Below, in pieces: positions 18,267 through 27,378 of a DNA stretch of 64,000 bases; the first letter of the stretch is position 1, and the number at the start of each line of letters is the position of its first letter. The notes beneath the pieces are model-generated. The model worked only from the letters and a program-made list of their open reading frames with translations. It was not told the DNA's origin and made no database searches. The stretch comes from Streptomyces sp. CB01881 (GTDB taxonomy: Bacteria > Actinomycetota > Actinomycetes > Streptomycetales > Streptomycetaceae), in assembly GCF_002953255.1 (NCBI RefSeq), contig NZ_CP026498.1, positions 2,204,129-2,268,128 on the forward strand, read 5' to 3'. A program made the position numbers and the translations under genes.

Positions 18267-18516
18267 AGACATGCAAACGGTGAACGAATGGTCAAGGAAC
18301 CGTCAATTCGCTTCCATGGCGGCCAAGTTGACCGACACCACCGGAACGCCCCCAGACCTTCGGCGGGTGCCCCCGGCACACCATTCCGCCGACCGGCGGG
18401 CCACCACCCCCGCCGGTCGACCGGGTCATTCCCCGCCGGGAATTGTTCCCATCACCTGCCCATCGCAGGATGAATGCTGTCCGGGCACACCGCCGACACA
18501 GCGCGAGGAGCACACC

Positions 18517-18951
18517 ATGACCACCACCGCCACCACCCCCACTGCGCAGGACATCGCCGACCGCTACATCGCCCTCTGGATCGAGCCGGACCCGACGCTG
18601 CGCCGCAAGGCGATCGAGCTGACCTGGGCGGAGGGTGGCGTCCACCTGCTCCAGCCTCCGGTGGAAATCCGCGACCGGGCCGCCGAGTTGGGGTTCGACG
18701 ACACCGTGCTGGAGGCTTCCGGGTACGACGCCATCGAGACCCGGGTCGCCCGCAGCTACCAGGAGTTCGTCGCCGCCGGGGAGTTCACCTTCCGGGCCCG
18801 CGGCAACGCGACCCGACTGCGCAACATGCTCACGTTCAGCTGGGAGATGGCGCCCGCCGCCGGCGGCGAGGCGCTCGGCGGCGGGCTGGAGGTGCTGGTG
18901 CTGGACGAGGAGGACCGGATCACGGCCGACTACATGTTCCCCGGCGCCTGA
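18517..18951 (+). CDS. NTF2/SnoaL-like fold protein
   Basis: A 144-residue protein with the SnoaL/NTF2-like pattern: an N-terminal helix (AQDIADRYIALWIEPDPTLR), RRKAIELTWAEGGVHLLQPP, then beta strands ending DEEDRITADYMFPGA. The start follows GCGAGGAG. Family members include polyketide cyclases, isomerases and non-enzymatic ligand binders, so a substrate cannot be assigned. Its 3' end overlaps the convergent XRE regulator by 22 bp. Confidence 0.8.
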   Translation: MTTTATTPTAQDIADRYIALWIEPDPTLRRKAIELTWAEGGVHLLQPPVEIRDRAAELGFDDTVLEASGYDAIETRVARSYQEFVAAGEFTFRARGNATRLRNMLTFSWEMAPAAGGEALGGGLEVLVLDEEDRITADYMFPGA

Positions 18952-19742
18952 GCCCCGTCGGCCGCCGGACCGGCCACCGAACCAGCCGCCGGACCGGCCA
19001 CCGGGCTCCCCTCCGCCCGCAGCGCCGCCGCCGTCGCCTCGTCCGCCGGGAGGAAGGCCTCCAGCTTCAGCTCGGCGAGCGTGATGTCGACGGCGGTCGC
19101 GAAGGTGGTGACCGTCGTCATCAGGTGCAGGTCGCCCCGCGAGGTGCGCAGGTGGAGCGGCACGGCGAAGCCGAGATGGTCCACCCCGACGGAACCGAAC
19201 TCGGGCACGTACGAGGCGAGTTCAGCGTGCAGCTCGCCGAGGTGGGCCGTCCGCTCCACGATGTGGCGGGCCCAGGCGGCGAAGTTGAGGATGCGCGGGG
19301 CCAGGCCGTCGGGGTGGAGGGCGAGACGGTAGGCGTTGGTTCCGGGGCCGACCAGTTCGGGGGCGGCGCCCTCGGTGATCAGGTCGAGGGCCGCGTTGGC
19401 GGCGACCACGTCGCCCTGCCGGTCCACCACCAGGGCGGGGTAGGGCAGGTGGCCGGCGAGGATGTGGTCGATGGCGGTGCGGACGGGGGCGAGGTCGGGG
19501 CTGTCGAGCGGGCTCTCGCGGTACGCGGGGGCGTAACCGGCCGACAGCAGCAGCTCGTTGCGCTCGCGCAGCGGAAGGTCGAGCGACTCGGCGAGGCGGA
19601 CGACCATGCCCCGGCCCGGCACCGAGCGGCCGGACTCGATGAAGCTGAGGTGCCGCTGGGTGGTGCCCGCGCGGGTGGCGAGGTCGAGTTGGCTGATGCG
19701 GCTGCGGGTACGGCGCTCGCGGAGCGTCTGGGGAAAGTCCAC
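18930..19742 (-). CDS. XRE-family regulator with MmyB-like ligand-binding domain
   Basis: A 270-residue regulator. The Cro/C1 helix-turn-helix lies near the N-terminus (RISQLDLATRAGTTQRHLSF then IESGRSVPGR), followed by the MmyB/PAS-like domain (PYPALVVDRQGDVVAANAAL). GTG 19742 gives the usual VDFPQTLRERR start. The frame continues to GTG 19811, but that region contains a palindrome likely to be an operator and lacks family similarity. The C-terminal tail is Ala/Gly/Pro-rich. It is divergent from the LLM oxidoreductase (19829), which such MmyB-type regulators often control. Confidence 0.88.
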   Translation of the reverse strand: MDFPQTLRERRTRSRISQLDLATRAGTTQRHLSFIESGRSVPGRGMVVRLAESLDLPLRERNELLLSAGYAPAYRESPLDSPDLAPVRTAIDHILAGHLPYPALVVDRQGDVVAANAALDLITEGAAPELVGPGTNAYRLALHPDGLAPRILNFAAWARHIVERTAHLGELHAELASYVPEFGSVGVDHLGFAVPLHLRTSRGDLHLMTTVTTFATAVDITLAELKLEAFLPADEATAAALRAEGSPVAGPAAGSVAGPAADGAQAPGNM

Positions 19743-19777
19743 GTGCCAGTTGTAGCCGGTGCGGCGGAGTACCGGCC

Positions 19778-19793
19778 ATTCCCCCAAGGGAAT
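19778..19793. promoter_or_regulatory. Palindromic operator between the XRE regulator and the LLM oxidoreductase
   Basis: ATTCCCCCAAGGGAAT has perfect 6-bp arms and a 4-bp centre. It lies 36 bp upstream of each of the two divergent starts (19742 and 19829), the expected position for a shared site bound by the XRE protein. Confidence 0.55.
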
Positions 19794-19828
19794 TGTGACG
19801 ACATCCGCCACCGGCGACGATCTCCGGC

Positions 19829-20767
19829 ATGGACATCGGTGTACTTCTCCCGACCGGCAAGGCCCAGTGGGGCACCACCGGCGACCCGCGCGAGCTGATC
19901 GCCTTCGCCCGGGAGGCCGAGGAGTCGGGCTACTCCTCGCTCTTCGCCAACGACTCGCTGCTCAGCCCGCGTATCGAGACCCTCACCATGCTGGCCGCGC
20001 TCGCCCCGGTCACCGAGCGGGTGACCCTCGGCACCGGCGCCCTCCTGCCGTTCCTGCGCCGGCCGGTCCAGGCCGCACAGGCACTGGCCTCGATCGATCT
20101 GCTCTCCGGCGGCCGGCTGGCCGTCGCGGTCGGGGCGGGCTTCCCGGGACGGTTCGGACGGCCGCTGTACGAGCTGTCGGAGGTGCCGTGGGCGCGCCGG
20201 TTCGCGCGGCTGGACGAGACGGTGGCGCTCTGGCGGGCGCTGTGGAACGGGGAGACCTCCTTCCACGGCGAGTTCCACGACCTCGCCGCGATCCCGGCCG
20301 CGACGGCCCCCTTCCGCCCGGGCGGCCCGCCGGTCTGGCTCGGCGGCGCGACCCCGGCCGCGCTCGCCCGCACCGGGCGGCTCTACGACGGCTGGCTGCC
20401 GTACCCGCCGGACCCTGCCGACTACCGCTCCGGACTGGCGGAGGTCCACCGGGCCGCGGCCGACGCCGGGCGCCGGGCGGCGGACATCACCCCGGCGCTC
20501 TTCATCTCGGTCCGCATCGACGAGAACGTGGCGGACGGCCGCGAGGCGATGGACGCCTACGCGCACGCCAACTACGGAATGCCACTGGCCGAGTTGGAGA
20601 AGATCCAGGCGGTGGTCACCGGCGCCCCGGAGGACGTCCTCGCCGGGCTCGCCCGCTACCGCGACGCGGGCGCGCGCCACATCGTCGCCCGGCTCGGCGC
20701 GCTCGACCTGCCGTCCCAGCGCGAGCAGCTCCGGCGGTTCGCCGCGCTGCTGCCGGAACTGACGTGA
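19829..20767 (+). CDS. LLM-class (luciferase-like) F420/flavin-dependent oxidoreductase
   Basis: A 312-residue bacterial luciferase-like TIM-barrel protein. Typical blocks are MDIGVLLPTGKAQWG, AREAEESGYSSLFANDSLL, the barrel motif VTLGTGALLPFLRRPVQAAQ, and SGGRLAVAVGAGFP. Family members use FMNH2 or F420 to oxidise or reduce small molecules; cofactor and substrate are not determined by the sequence. It is divergent from the XRE/MmyB regulator, with a shared palindrome in the gap. Confidence 0.9.
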   Translation: MDIGVLLPTGKAQWGTTGDPRELIAFAREAEESGYSSLFANDSLLSPRIETLTMLAALAPVTERVTLGTGALLPFLRRPVQAAQALASIDLLSGGRLAVAVGAGFPGRFGRPLYELSEVPWARRFARLDETVALWRALWNGETSFHGEFHDLAAIPAATAPFRPGGPPVWLGGATPAALARTGRLYDGWLPYPPDPADYRSGLAEVHRAAADAGRRAADITPALFISVRIDENVADGREAMDAYAHANYGMPLAELEKIQAVVTGAPEDVLAGLARYRDAGARHIVARLGALDLPSQREQLRRFAALLPELT

Positions 20768-20797
20768 CGCCACTGCCCGAACCGGTGTGACACCCCG

Positions 20798-22159
20798 TCA
20801 GATCCCGGGCTTCGCCTCCACCGTGCCGTCCTCGATGGCGGCCAGCAGCGCGGCGTGGTCGGTCTCCGTCTGGTCGGCGTAGTGGACGGCGAAGTCGGCG
20901 ATCGCCTCCGCGAAGGTGTCGGCGCTGCCGAGGTAGCCGGCGACGGCGAGGCGGTCGCCGGAACGGGCATGGGCGCGGGCCAGGGCGCGGCCGCAGAGGT
21001 CGGCGTAGGCGCGCAGGCCCGACGCCGTCATGCCGGAGACGTCGGCCGAACCCTTCATGTCGCGCAGCTGGCGGCCGTAGAAGTGGACGCCGGCCGGGCC
21101 GGTGGTCCAGCCGAGGAAGATGTCACTGGCCGCCTGCATCAGGTGCTGGCCGGTCACGACGCGGCGGCCGCCGTGGAAGACCGGCGCCTCGGCGGGCGGG
21201 CGGCCGGCGGGCAGGTGCTCCTCCAGGACGGAGCGGTCGGCCTCCTTGAGCTGGAGGAAGAGCGGGTCCTGCTCGTCGCGGCCCTCCAGCAGGACGATGA
21301 AGCAGCGGGTGCCGACGCTGCCGACGCCGACCACCTTGCGGGCCGCGTCGACGAAGTGGAAGCGGTCGAGCAGGACGCGGCGGTCCTCGGCCAGGCTGGC
21401 CCGGTAGTCGCTGAAGATCTTGCCTACCCGGCGGAGCTCGTTCCCGGGCAGCGGCTCGATCAGCGGCGGCTCGGTGATGATCCGGCGGCGGCCGTCCTCC
21501 CCCATCTCGGTGAGCTTGCCGAAGGCGTGCATGCTGGTCCGGCGGCGGGCCTTCGCGAGGTTGGCCTCGACCAGCTTGCGGCTCTTGGCCTTGCGCACCA
21601 GCGGGAGGATGTCGTCGGTGTCGATCCGGGCGTACCAGACGTCGAGCTCGCCCAGCGCGGCCAGTTTGCGCATGGCCGTGGCGTACCCCTGGGCGGCGGT
21701 GAGCGCGGCCCGGCGGACCTGGTCCGCGTCGTGGCCGTTGCCGCGGCCGGCCACGGCCACACTGGCGGCCAGCCGTTTGACGTCCCACTCGAACGGGCCG
21801 GGGTAGGTCTCGTCGAAGTCGTTGAGGTCGAAGAGCAGTGCGCGTTCCGGTGATGCGTACACCCCGAAGTTCAACAGGTGTGCGTCACCGCAGAGTTGGA
21901 CGGTGATACCGGTGTCGGGGCCGGCCGCGAGGTCGGCGGCCATGACGGCGGCCGCGCCGCGCAGGAAGGCGAAGGCGGACTCGGCCATCCTGCCGTAGCG
22001 GATCGGCAGCAGCTCGGCGACCCGGCCGACGCCCTGCCGCTCCAGCACGGCGACCGGGTCGGGGCGGTCGGCGGCGGGGATCCAGAGGCCGTGGGCGGCG
22101 CGCGAGACCCGGGCGCGGGCGGCCCGGCCGCGGCGGCGGCGTTCGGCGGGAGTGGTCAT
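20798..22159 (-). CDS. DUF2252 family protein (kinase-fold-like)
   Basis: A 453-residue DUF2252 protein starting at ATG 22159 behind AGGAGCC; the frame continues 30 codons upstream without family similarity. Diagnostic segments are PIRYGRMAESAFAFLRGAA, VQLCGDAHLLNFGVYASPER and ALLFDLNDFDETYPGPFEWD, followed by VKRLAASVAVA and a GVGSVGTRCFIVLLEGRDE block. The GDAHLxNFG and DFDE motifs recall the catalytic and metal-binding loops of aminoglycoside-phosphotransferase-like kinases. The function of this common actinobacterial family is unknown. Confidence 0.92.
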   Translation of the reverse strand: MTTPAERRRRGRAARARVSRAAHGLWIPAADRPDPVAVLERQGVGRVAELLPIRYGRMAESAFAFLRGAAAVMAADLAAGPDTGITVQLCGDAHLLNFGVYASPERALLFDLNDFDETYPGPFEWDVKRLAASVAVAGRGNGHDADQVRRAALTAAQGYATAMRKLAALGELDVWYARIDTDDILPLVRKAKSRKLVEANLAKARRRTSMHAFGKLTEMGEDGRRRIITEPPLIEPLPGNELRRVGKIFSDYRASLAEDRRVLLDRFHFVDAARKVVGVGSVGTRCFIVLLEGRDEQDPLFLQLKEADRSVLEEHLPAGRPPAEAPVFHGGRRVVTGQHLMQAASDIFLGWTTGPAGVHFYGRQLRDMKGSADVSGMTASGLRAYADLCGRALARAHARSGDRLAVAGYLGSADTFAEAIADFAVHYADQTETDHAALLAAIEDGTVEAKPGI

Positions 22160-22362
22160 GCACGGCTCCTCGGTCTCGTACGCGGCCACGCGGCCGCCCG
22201 GCCGGCGTCGCGGGCCCGGGTGCGGCTTCCCCGGCCGGTGGGCGGGCATCTCCCTGCGACGCTAGGTCACCCGCCGGGGCCCGGCACGTCGAGGCGCGGG
22301 CAGGCCTGCGGCACGCCCACCCGCGCTCGGCCGAACAGGTGAAGCCCGGGGACCGCGGGGCC

Positions 22363-23964
22363 TCACTCGACGACGAAGTCCGCCATCATCGCCATGTCCT
22401 CGTGCTCCAGGTTGTGGCAGTGCAGCATGTACGCCCCCGGATAGTCCGTGAAGCGGACCAGCACCTCCACCGCCTCCGTCGGCCGCAGGTCGACGGTGTC
22501 CTTCCAGCCGGCGTCGTACGGGCCCGGCTGCCGGCGGTTGCGGGACAGCACCTGGAAGTGGTCCAGGTGGAGGTGGACGGGGTGGTGGAGGTCGGTGAAG
22601 AACCGCCAGATCTCGGTGGTGCCGAGGGCGGGACTGGCGAGGGCGCGACCGGGCACGTAGGGCCTGCCGTTGATGGTCCAGCCGTCGTTGCGGCTGCGAC
22701 GGAACCCGAAGGTGCGGGTGGTCGCGGCGGCGGCGGGGTCGAGCCGTTCGAAGGCGGCGAGCCGTTCGGGCACGGCAGAGTCGTCCTGGACCGGACGGGA
22801 GGACACGTCGAACCGCATCACCTCGGCGGTCCGCTCGCTGCCGAACCGGTTCATCAGGCGGACGGACGTCCCGGGCGGGTAGCGGGAGAAGTCGACGACG
22901 AGGTCGAAGCGCTCGGCCGGGGCGATCTCGACGGCGTCGTGCGCGACCGGGGCCTCCAGCAGGCCGCCGTCGCCGCCGATCTGGACCAGCGCGTCGCCGC
23001 CGGCGGGCTGCGGGTCGAGCTCCAGGCGGTAGAGGCGGGCGTTGGAGGCGTTCAGCAGGCGCAGCCGGTAGCGCGCGCGGTCCACGTCCAGCCGGGGCCA
23101 GGGCGCGCCGTTGACCAGGAGGACGTCGCCGAGCACGCCGTTCATGTACTCGTCGGTGACGCCCGGGACGGTGAGCGCCGGGTCGATCGCCGGATAGCGG
23201 AGGGAGCCGTCCTCGGCGAAGGCACGGTCGGCGAGCATCAGCGGGAGGTCGCGGTCGCCGCGCGGCAGTGGCAGGGCGTCCTCCTCGTCGTCGTGGACGA
23301 GGTGGAACCCGGAGAGGCCCCGCCAGATGCCGGGGCCGGTGAAGCCCATCCGGTGGTCGTGGTACCAGAGCGTGGCCGCGCGCTGCCTGCCGGGATAGGT
23401 GTAGGTGCGGTCGCTGTTGGTGGTCCGGGCCAGGGTGAGGCCGGCGCCGTGCTCCATCCCCGCCATGCCCGCCATCCCCGCCATGGCGGCGTGCCCCTTC
23501 GCGTCGCCCGAGCGGCCCGACGCCGCCGGCAGGATCAGGTCGATCGGGTAGCCGTCGCTGTCCGCCGGGGTGTGCCCGCCGTGCAGGTGGACCACCGACG
23601 GGACGGGCAGCTCGTTGCGGTGGCGCACCACCGTCTCCCGGCCGGCCCGGACGGCCAGCGTCGGGCCGGGGTAGCTGCCGCCGTACGTCCACGCCTCGGT
23701 ACGCAGGCCGGGCAGGATCTCCAGCCGGGCGACCTGCTGGGTGATCTCGTAGTAGTCGGTGCTGCCGTCGCTGCGCACCGGCCGCAGGACCGGCGGCAGC
23801 GGCAGCGGCACCTGGAACGCCTCCGGCAGCTCCACCGCGCTGCTCAGCAGAAGGCCCGGCTGCCCCTCGGTCAGCAGACGGGCGGCGGCCGGGACGGCGA
23901 ACGCCCCCAGCGCGCCCGCGCCGACCGCGGCCGCGCCGATGCCGAGGAACCGTCGGCGGTTCAC
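22363..23964 (-). CDS. Multicopper oxidase (Tat-exported, CueO/bilirubin oxidase-like)
   Basis: A 533-residue secreted oxidase. A twin-arginine signal (NRRRFLGIGAAAVGAGALG) opens the protein at GTG 23964. All four copper-ligand clusters are present: HLHGGHTP, WYHDHRMG, HPVHLHLDHF and MLHCHNLEHEDMAMM, giving a complete T1/T2/T3 set. A Met-rich insertion (AMAGMAGMAGMEH) about 145 residues into the mature part resembles the Met-rich segments of CueO/CopA-type cuprous oxidases. The GTG overlaps the stop of the upstream membrane protein, so the two genes are translationally coupled. Copper tolerance or phenol oxidation is likely. Confidence 0.93.
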   Translation of the reverse strand: MNRRRFLGIGAAAVGAGALGAFAVPAAARLLTEGQPGLLLSSAVELPEAFQVPLPLPPVLRPVRSDGSTDYYEITQQVARLEILPGLRTEAWTYGGSYPGPTLAVRAGRETVVRHRNELPVPSVVHLHGGHTPADSDGYPIDLILPAASGRSGDAKGHAAMAGMAGMAGMEHGAGLTLARTTNSDRTYTYPGRQRAATLWYHDHRMGFTGPGIWRGLSGFHLVHDDEEDALPLPRGDRDLPLMLADRAFAEDGSLRYPAIDPALTVPGVTDEYMNGVLGDVLLVNGAPWPRLDVDRARYRLRLLNASNARLYRLELDPQPAGGDALVQIGGDGGLLEAPVAHDAVEIAPAERFDLVVDFSRYPPGTSVRLMNRFGSERTAEVMRFDVSSRPVQDDSAVPERLAAFERLDPAAAATTRTFGFRRSRNDGWTINGRPYVPGRALASPALGTTEIWRFFTDLHHPVHLHLDHFQVLSRNRRQPGPYDAGWKDTVDLRPTEAVEVLVRFTDYPGAYMLHCHNLEHEDMAMMADFVVE

Positions 23965-24449
23965 GGGGCCACCCCCACGTGCCCTCCCGGCCGGGGTAGC
24001 AGGCCGGCGTCTTCGGGGCCCTCGGGGCCGCCCGCTCCGGCGGGGGCGGGCGAGCGGGCCGGCAGCGGCTGCCGCCAGGCGCCGACCAGGGCGAACAGGG
24101 TGCCGCTGACCAGCAGCACGCCGAGCACCACGTGCAGGCCCAGCGCGCGGTTGTAGCCGAGGCCGATCTGCAGCATCACCGCGGCCGTCAGAAGCGCCGA
24201 GACGCCGAGCGGCCAGCGCGGGCCGCGGCCGGGCCACCGGACCAGCACTCCCGCCACCAGCTGACAGACCGCGACGGCGGCCAGCGCCGTCGCGCCCGCC
24301 GCGTGCATCGCCAGTGCCTCGTAGTGGCCGTTGAGGAAGCCGGCGGCCAGCACGGTCTGCAGGAGGGCCAGGACGGCCGGCGCGGTGGCGGTCGCCCGCA
24401 GCAGGATCAGCGGCCAACGGGGGGCGGGGGCCACGGGAGGACTGCTCAT
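23961..24449 (-). CDS. Four-helix integral membrane protein coupled to the multicopper oxidase
   Basis: A 162-residue protein from ATG 24449 with four predicted membrane helices (ATAPAVLALLQTVLAAGF, MHAAGATALAAVAVCQLVAG, a segment beginning WPLGVSALLTAAVML, and HVVLGVLLVSGTLFALVGAW). His residues near helices 2 and 4 could be metal or heme ligands. Its stop overlaps the multicopper oxidase start (TGA within GTGA), so it is probably an electron-transfer, assembly or copper-handling partner. I do not recognise a named family. The frame upstream to 24680 is low-complexity Pro/Arg and not part of the gene. Confidence 0.8.
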   Translation of the reverse strand: MSSPPVAPAPRWPLILLRATATAPAVLALLQTVLAAGFLNGHYEALAMHAAGATALAAVAVCQLVAGVLVRWPGRGPRWPLGVSALLTAAVMLQIGLGYNRALGLHVVLGVLLVSGTLFALVGAWRQPLPARSPAPAGAGGPEGPEDAGLLPRPGGHVGVAP

Positions 24450-24652
24450 GGAGGGCTTCTCTCTGCTCGGCCGGGGCGGCGGGGGCGGGGCACCGGAGAC
24501 GGGCCTGCGGAACGGCACGCGGAAGGGGCGGACGGAACGGCCCGGCGAAACGGGCTGAAGGAACGGGCTGTAGGAGGGACGGACGGAGGGAACAGGCGGA
24601 GGGAACGGGAAACGCCCCCGGAGGCGGCTCGGCCCCGGACGGCGCGGCGGCG

Positions 24653-24700
24653 AGCGTAGCTGATCCGACATCACGATCAACGCATCTGAACGGTGTTGAT
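24653..24700 (-). promoter_or_regulatory. Promoter and inverted repeat upstream of the membrane protein/multicopper oxidase operon
   Basis: On the minus strand, TTGATC (24675-24680) and TACGCT (24653-24658) are spaced 16 bp. An inverted repeat, ATCAAC (24676-24681) and GTTGAT (24695-24700), overlaps the -35 box and may be an operator. The operon start is about 200 bp downstream, so the leader is long and GC/purine-rich. The remaining part of the 376-bp gap to 24825 contains no gene. Confidence 0.5.
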
Positions 24701-24825
24701 GCCCACGGCCACCCCACTGCGCCGTTCCGGGGCCCGTTTCTCACCCGAACGGGCGGTACGCCGTGGTCGCGCACCGCCCGTTGGTCCGTGAGCCCGCAGC
24801 GGCCCGCCGCCGCCCCGGGCGCCCG

Positions 24826-27378
24826 CTACTGCCTGCCGCCGCCCGCCGCCACCGGGCGGGCCCGGAGCAGTGCGCGGGCCGGCAGACCGGTCGCGCCGAG
24901 GCAGAGCAGCACGGCACCCGCGGCCAGCGGCAGGGCGGTGCCGGCCGGGACGTGCGGGGCGGCACCGGTGATGCCCCGGGTGACCGGGACCAGCGTGATC
25001 CAGGCGATCACCCCGCCGACCGCCAGGCCGGTCGCGGCGACCAGCAGCGCCTCCCAGCGCATCATGCCGCGCACCTGCCGCCGGGTCGTCCCGGCCAGGC
25101 GCAGCAGCGCCACCTCGCGGCGCCGGTCCAGCACCGTCATCGCCAGGGTGTTGGCGGCGGTGACGGCCGCGAAGCCGCCCAGCACGCCGGCCATCACGGT
25201 GTTCGCCCAGGCGTTGATCTCCTGGGCCCGGTCGACCTGCGCGGCGTACCCGGCCCGGTCGGTGACGGTGACGCCGCCGGCCCCGGCGGGCCCGGCCGTC
25301 GCCGCCAGCCCGGCGGCGACGGCGGCCCGGTCTGCGCCGGGCGCGTCCGCGACCAGCACCTGGCTGTCGTACCCGGCGGTGACGTGCGCCGCGACGGCCG
25401 CCCGCGGCAGCAGCACCTGGCCGAAGCCGAGGCCGCGTTCGTAGGTGGCGACCACCGTCGGCCGGGCCGGGGTGCCGTCGCCGAGCCAGAGCGGGGCCCG
25501 GTCGCCGACCTTGACGCCGAGGGTGTCGGCGAGCGCGGCGTCCAGGGCGACGGTGTCGGCCGAACGGCCGAGGTCGGCGAGCGAGCCGCTCCGCACTCCG
25601 AGGTCGAGGACCCGGGGCAGCTTCGCCGGGTCGCCGTTGACGCCGAGGGCGGTGGCGGTGGCCAGCACGTCGCCGGCGCGGTAGACGGCGCCGGTGCGCA
25701 GCACGCCGACGGCCGCCTCCACACCGGGCACCCCGGCCGCCTGCCCGGCGGTGGCGGCGGGCAGGCCCGGACCGGCCGGGCCGACCACGTGGTCGGCGGT
25801 GATTCCGGTGCGCACCTGCTCGCCGGTGACGTGGCGGACGGTGCTCTGCAGGAAGAGCAGGGTGCCGCAGAAGGCGGTGACCATGACGATCGGCGTGATC
25901 GCGGAGGCCAGCCGGCGGGCGTTGGCCCGGGTGTTGTCGGCGGCCAGCGAGCCGGGCGCGCCGGCGGCCGCCCGCAGCGGGGCGCCGAGCACCCCGGCGG
26001 CGGCCCGGGCCACCCAGGGGCCGAGCAGCGCGACGGCCATCAGGAAGCACATCACCACGCCGAGCGCGGTGTTGGCGGCGTTCATCCCGTCCAGGCCGGC
26101 GGCGACGGCGGCCAGCGCGACGCCCCCGGCGGTGAGGACCAGCCCGAAGACGGTCCGCACCTTGCCGGGCCGGACGGGCTCGACGGCCGCCGCCCCGAGC
26201 GCCTGCCCCGGGCGCAGCCGGGCCGGCCCGCGGGCGGCGAGGAAACCGGCGGCCAGCGCGGCGAGCGTGCAGGTGGCGACGGAGGCGAGCATCGGCAGCG
26301 GGCCGACGGAGAGCGCGACGCCCCCGGGGACGGCGCCGCGGGAGGCCATCTCGCCGAACCACCAGCGGGCCAGGGCCAGTCCGGGCAGGATGCCGAGCGC
26401 GCCGGCGACGGGCGCGACCAGCACCGCCTCGGTGGCGATGGTGCGGCGGATCTGGCGCGGGGTGGCGCCGATCGCGCGGAGCAGGGCGAACTCGCGGGCG
26501 CGCTGACCGGTGGCCAGGGCGACGGTGCTCATCACGGCGAAGACGGCGGTCATGGTGGCGATGCCGCCGAAGGAGCCGCCGAGCGCGGTCAGCATGGTGC
26601 GGCTCCCGGTGAGCGCGGGCTGTTCGACGGCGCCGCGGGCGTCGCCGGTGAACACCGTCGCACCGCCGCCGACGGCCTGGCGGACCTGGTCGGCGAGCGT
26701 CCTGCGGTCCACGCCGTCGCGGGGCTGGACGGCGATCGCGTCCACCGTGCCCGGGTGGCCGGAGAGCCGGTCGGCGACGGCGTCGGCGAACCAGGCCTGC
26801 GGGCCGCCGCCCGGCGCCGCCGCGAGGCCGGAGACCCGGTACGTGCCGGTGCCGCCGGGCGCGGCGAGCGTCACGGTGGCGCCGGGGGCGAGGTGGGCGG
26901 CGCGGGCGGTGTCGGTGTCGAGGACGACCTCGCCGGTGCCGGGGGCGCGGCCCTCGGCCGGCCGCTCGCCCGGGCCGGCGATGCCGAGCGAGGCGAAGCC
27001 GCGGCCGGTCAGGCCGGGCAGGCCGCCGGTGGCGCCCGCGGGGATGGGGAAGGCGGTGTCCGGGCGGGCCGACGCGACGCCCGGCAGGGCGGCGATCCGC
27101 CCGGCCAGCGCCGCGTCCACCCGGGCCCGCTCGGGCACGGCCTGCTTCACGGTCTCGGTCCCGTCGGCGACCTTGCGGGTGACCGAGACGTTCGGGTCGG
27201 CCGCGACCACCACCGGGGTCTGCGCGTAGCGCACCGGCGCCACGCTCGCGGTGAGCCCGGTCTGCAGCAGGGTGCCGCAGGCCGTGATGACGGCCGCGCC
27301 GAACAGCAGGGCGATGAAGGTGCCCGCGAACGACGCGGGCCGGAAGCGCACCGAGGCGCGTGCCAGTCCGTTGCTCAT
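24826..27378 (-). CDS. ABC transporter permease, FtsX/MacB type with duplicated FtsX domains
   Basis: An 850-residue permease. One membrane helix near residue 20 (FAGTFIALLFGAAVITACG) is followed by a large extracellular domain. Then come a first FtsX unit (MSTVALATGQRAREFALLRA, IGATPRQIRRTI), further helices, a second extracellular domain, and a second FtsX unit (MTVLDRRREVALLRLAGTTR). This is the usual long actinobacterial form. Its ATG overlaps the stop of the ATPase gene (ATGA). The pair probably exports lipids, peptides or antibiotics, or performs mechanotransmission; the substrate is unknown. Confidence 0.92.
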   Translation of the reverse strand: MSNGLARASVRFRPASFAGTFIALLFGAAVITACGTLLQTGLTASVAPVRYAQTPVVVAADPNVSVTRKVADGTETVKQAVPERARVDAALAGRIAALPGVASARPDTAFPIPAGATGGLPGLTGRGFASLGIAGPGERPAEGRAPGTGEVVLDTDTARAAHLAPGATVTLAAPGGTGTYRVSGLAAAPGGGPQAWFADAVADRLSGHPGTVDAIAVQPRDGVDRRTLADQVRQAVGGGATVFTGDARGAVEQPALTGSRTMLTALGGSFGGIATMTAVFAVMSTVALATGQRAREFALLRAIGATPRQIRRTIATEAVLVAPVAGALGILPGLALARWWFGEMASRGAVPGGVALSVGPLPMLASVATCTLAALAAGFLAARGPARLRPGQALGAAAVEPVRPGKVRTVFGLVLTAGGVALAAVAAGLDGMNAANTALGVVMCFLMAVALLGPWVARAAAGVLGAPLRAAAGAPGSLAADNTRANARRLASAITPIVMVTAFCGTLLFLQSTVRHVTGEQVRTGITADHVVGPAGPGLPAATAGQAAGVPGVEAAVGVLRTGAVYRAGDVLATATALGVNGDPAKLPRVLDLGVRSGSLADLGRSADTVALDAALADTLGVKVGDRAPLWLGDGTPARPTVVATYERGLGFGQVLLPRAAVAAHVTAGYDSQVLVADAPGADRAAVAAGLAATAGPAGAGGVTVTDRAGYAAQVDRAQEINAWANTVMAGVLGGFAAVTAANTLAMTVLDRRREVALLRLAGTTRRQVRGMMRWEALLVAATGLAVGGVIAWITLVPVTRGITGAAPHVPAGTALPLAAGAVLLCLGATGLPARALLRARPVAAGGGRQ

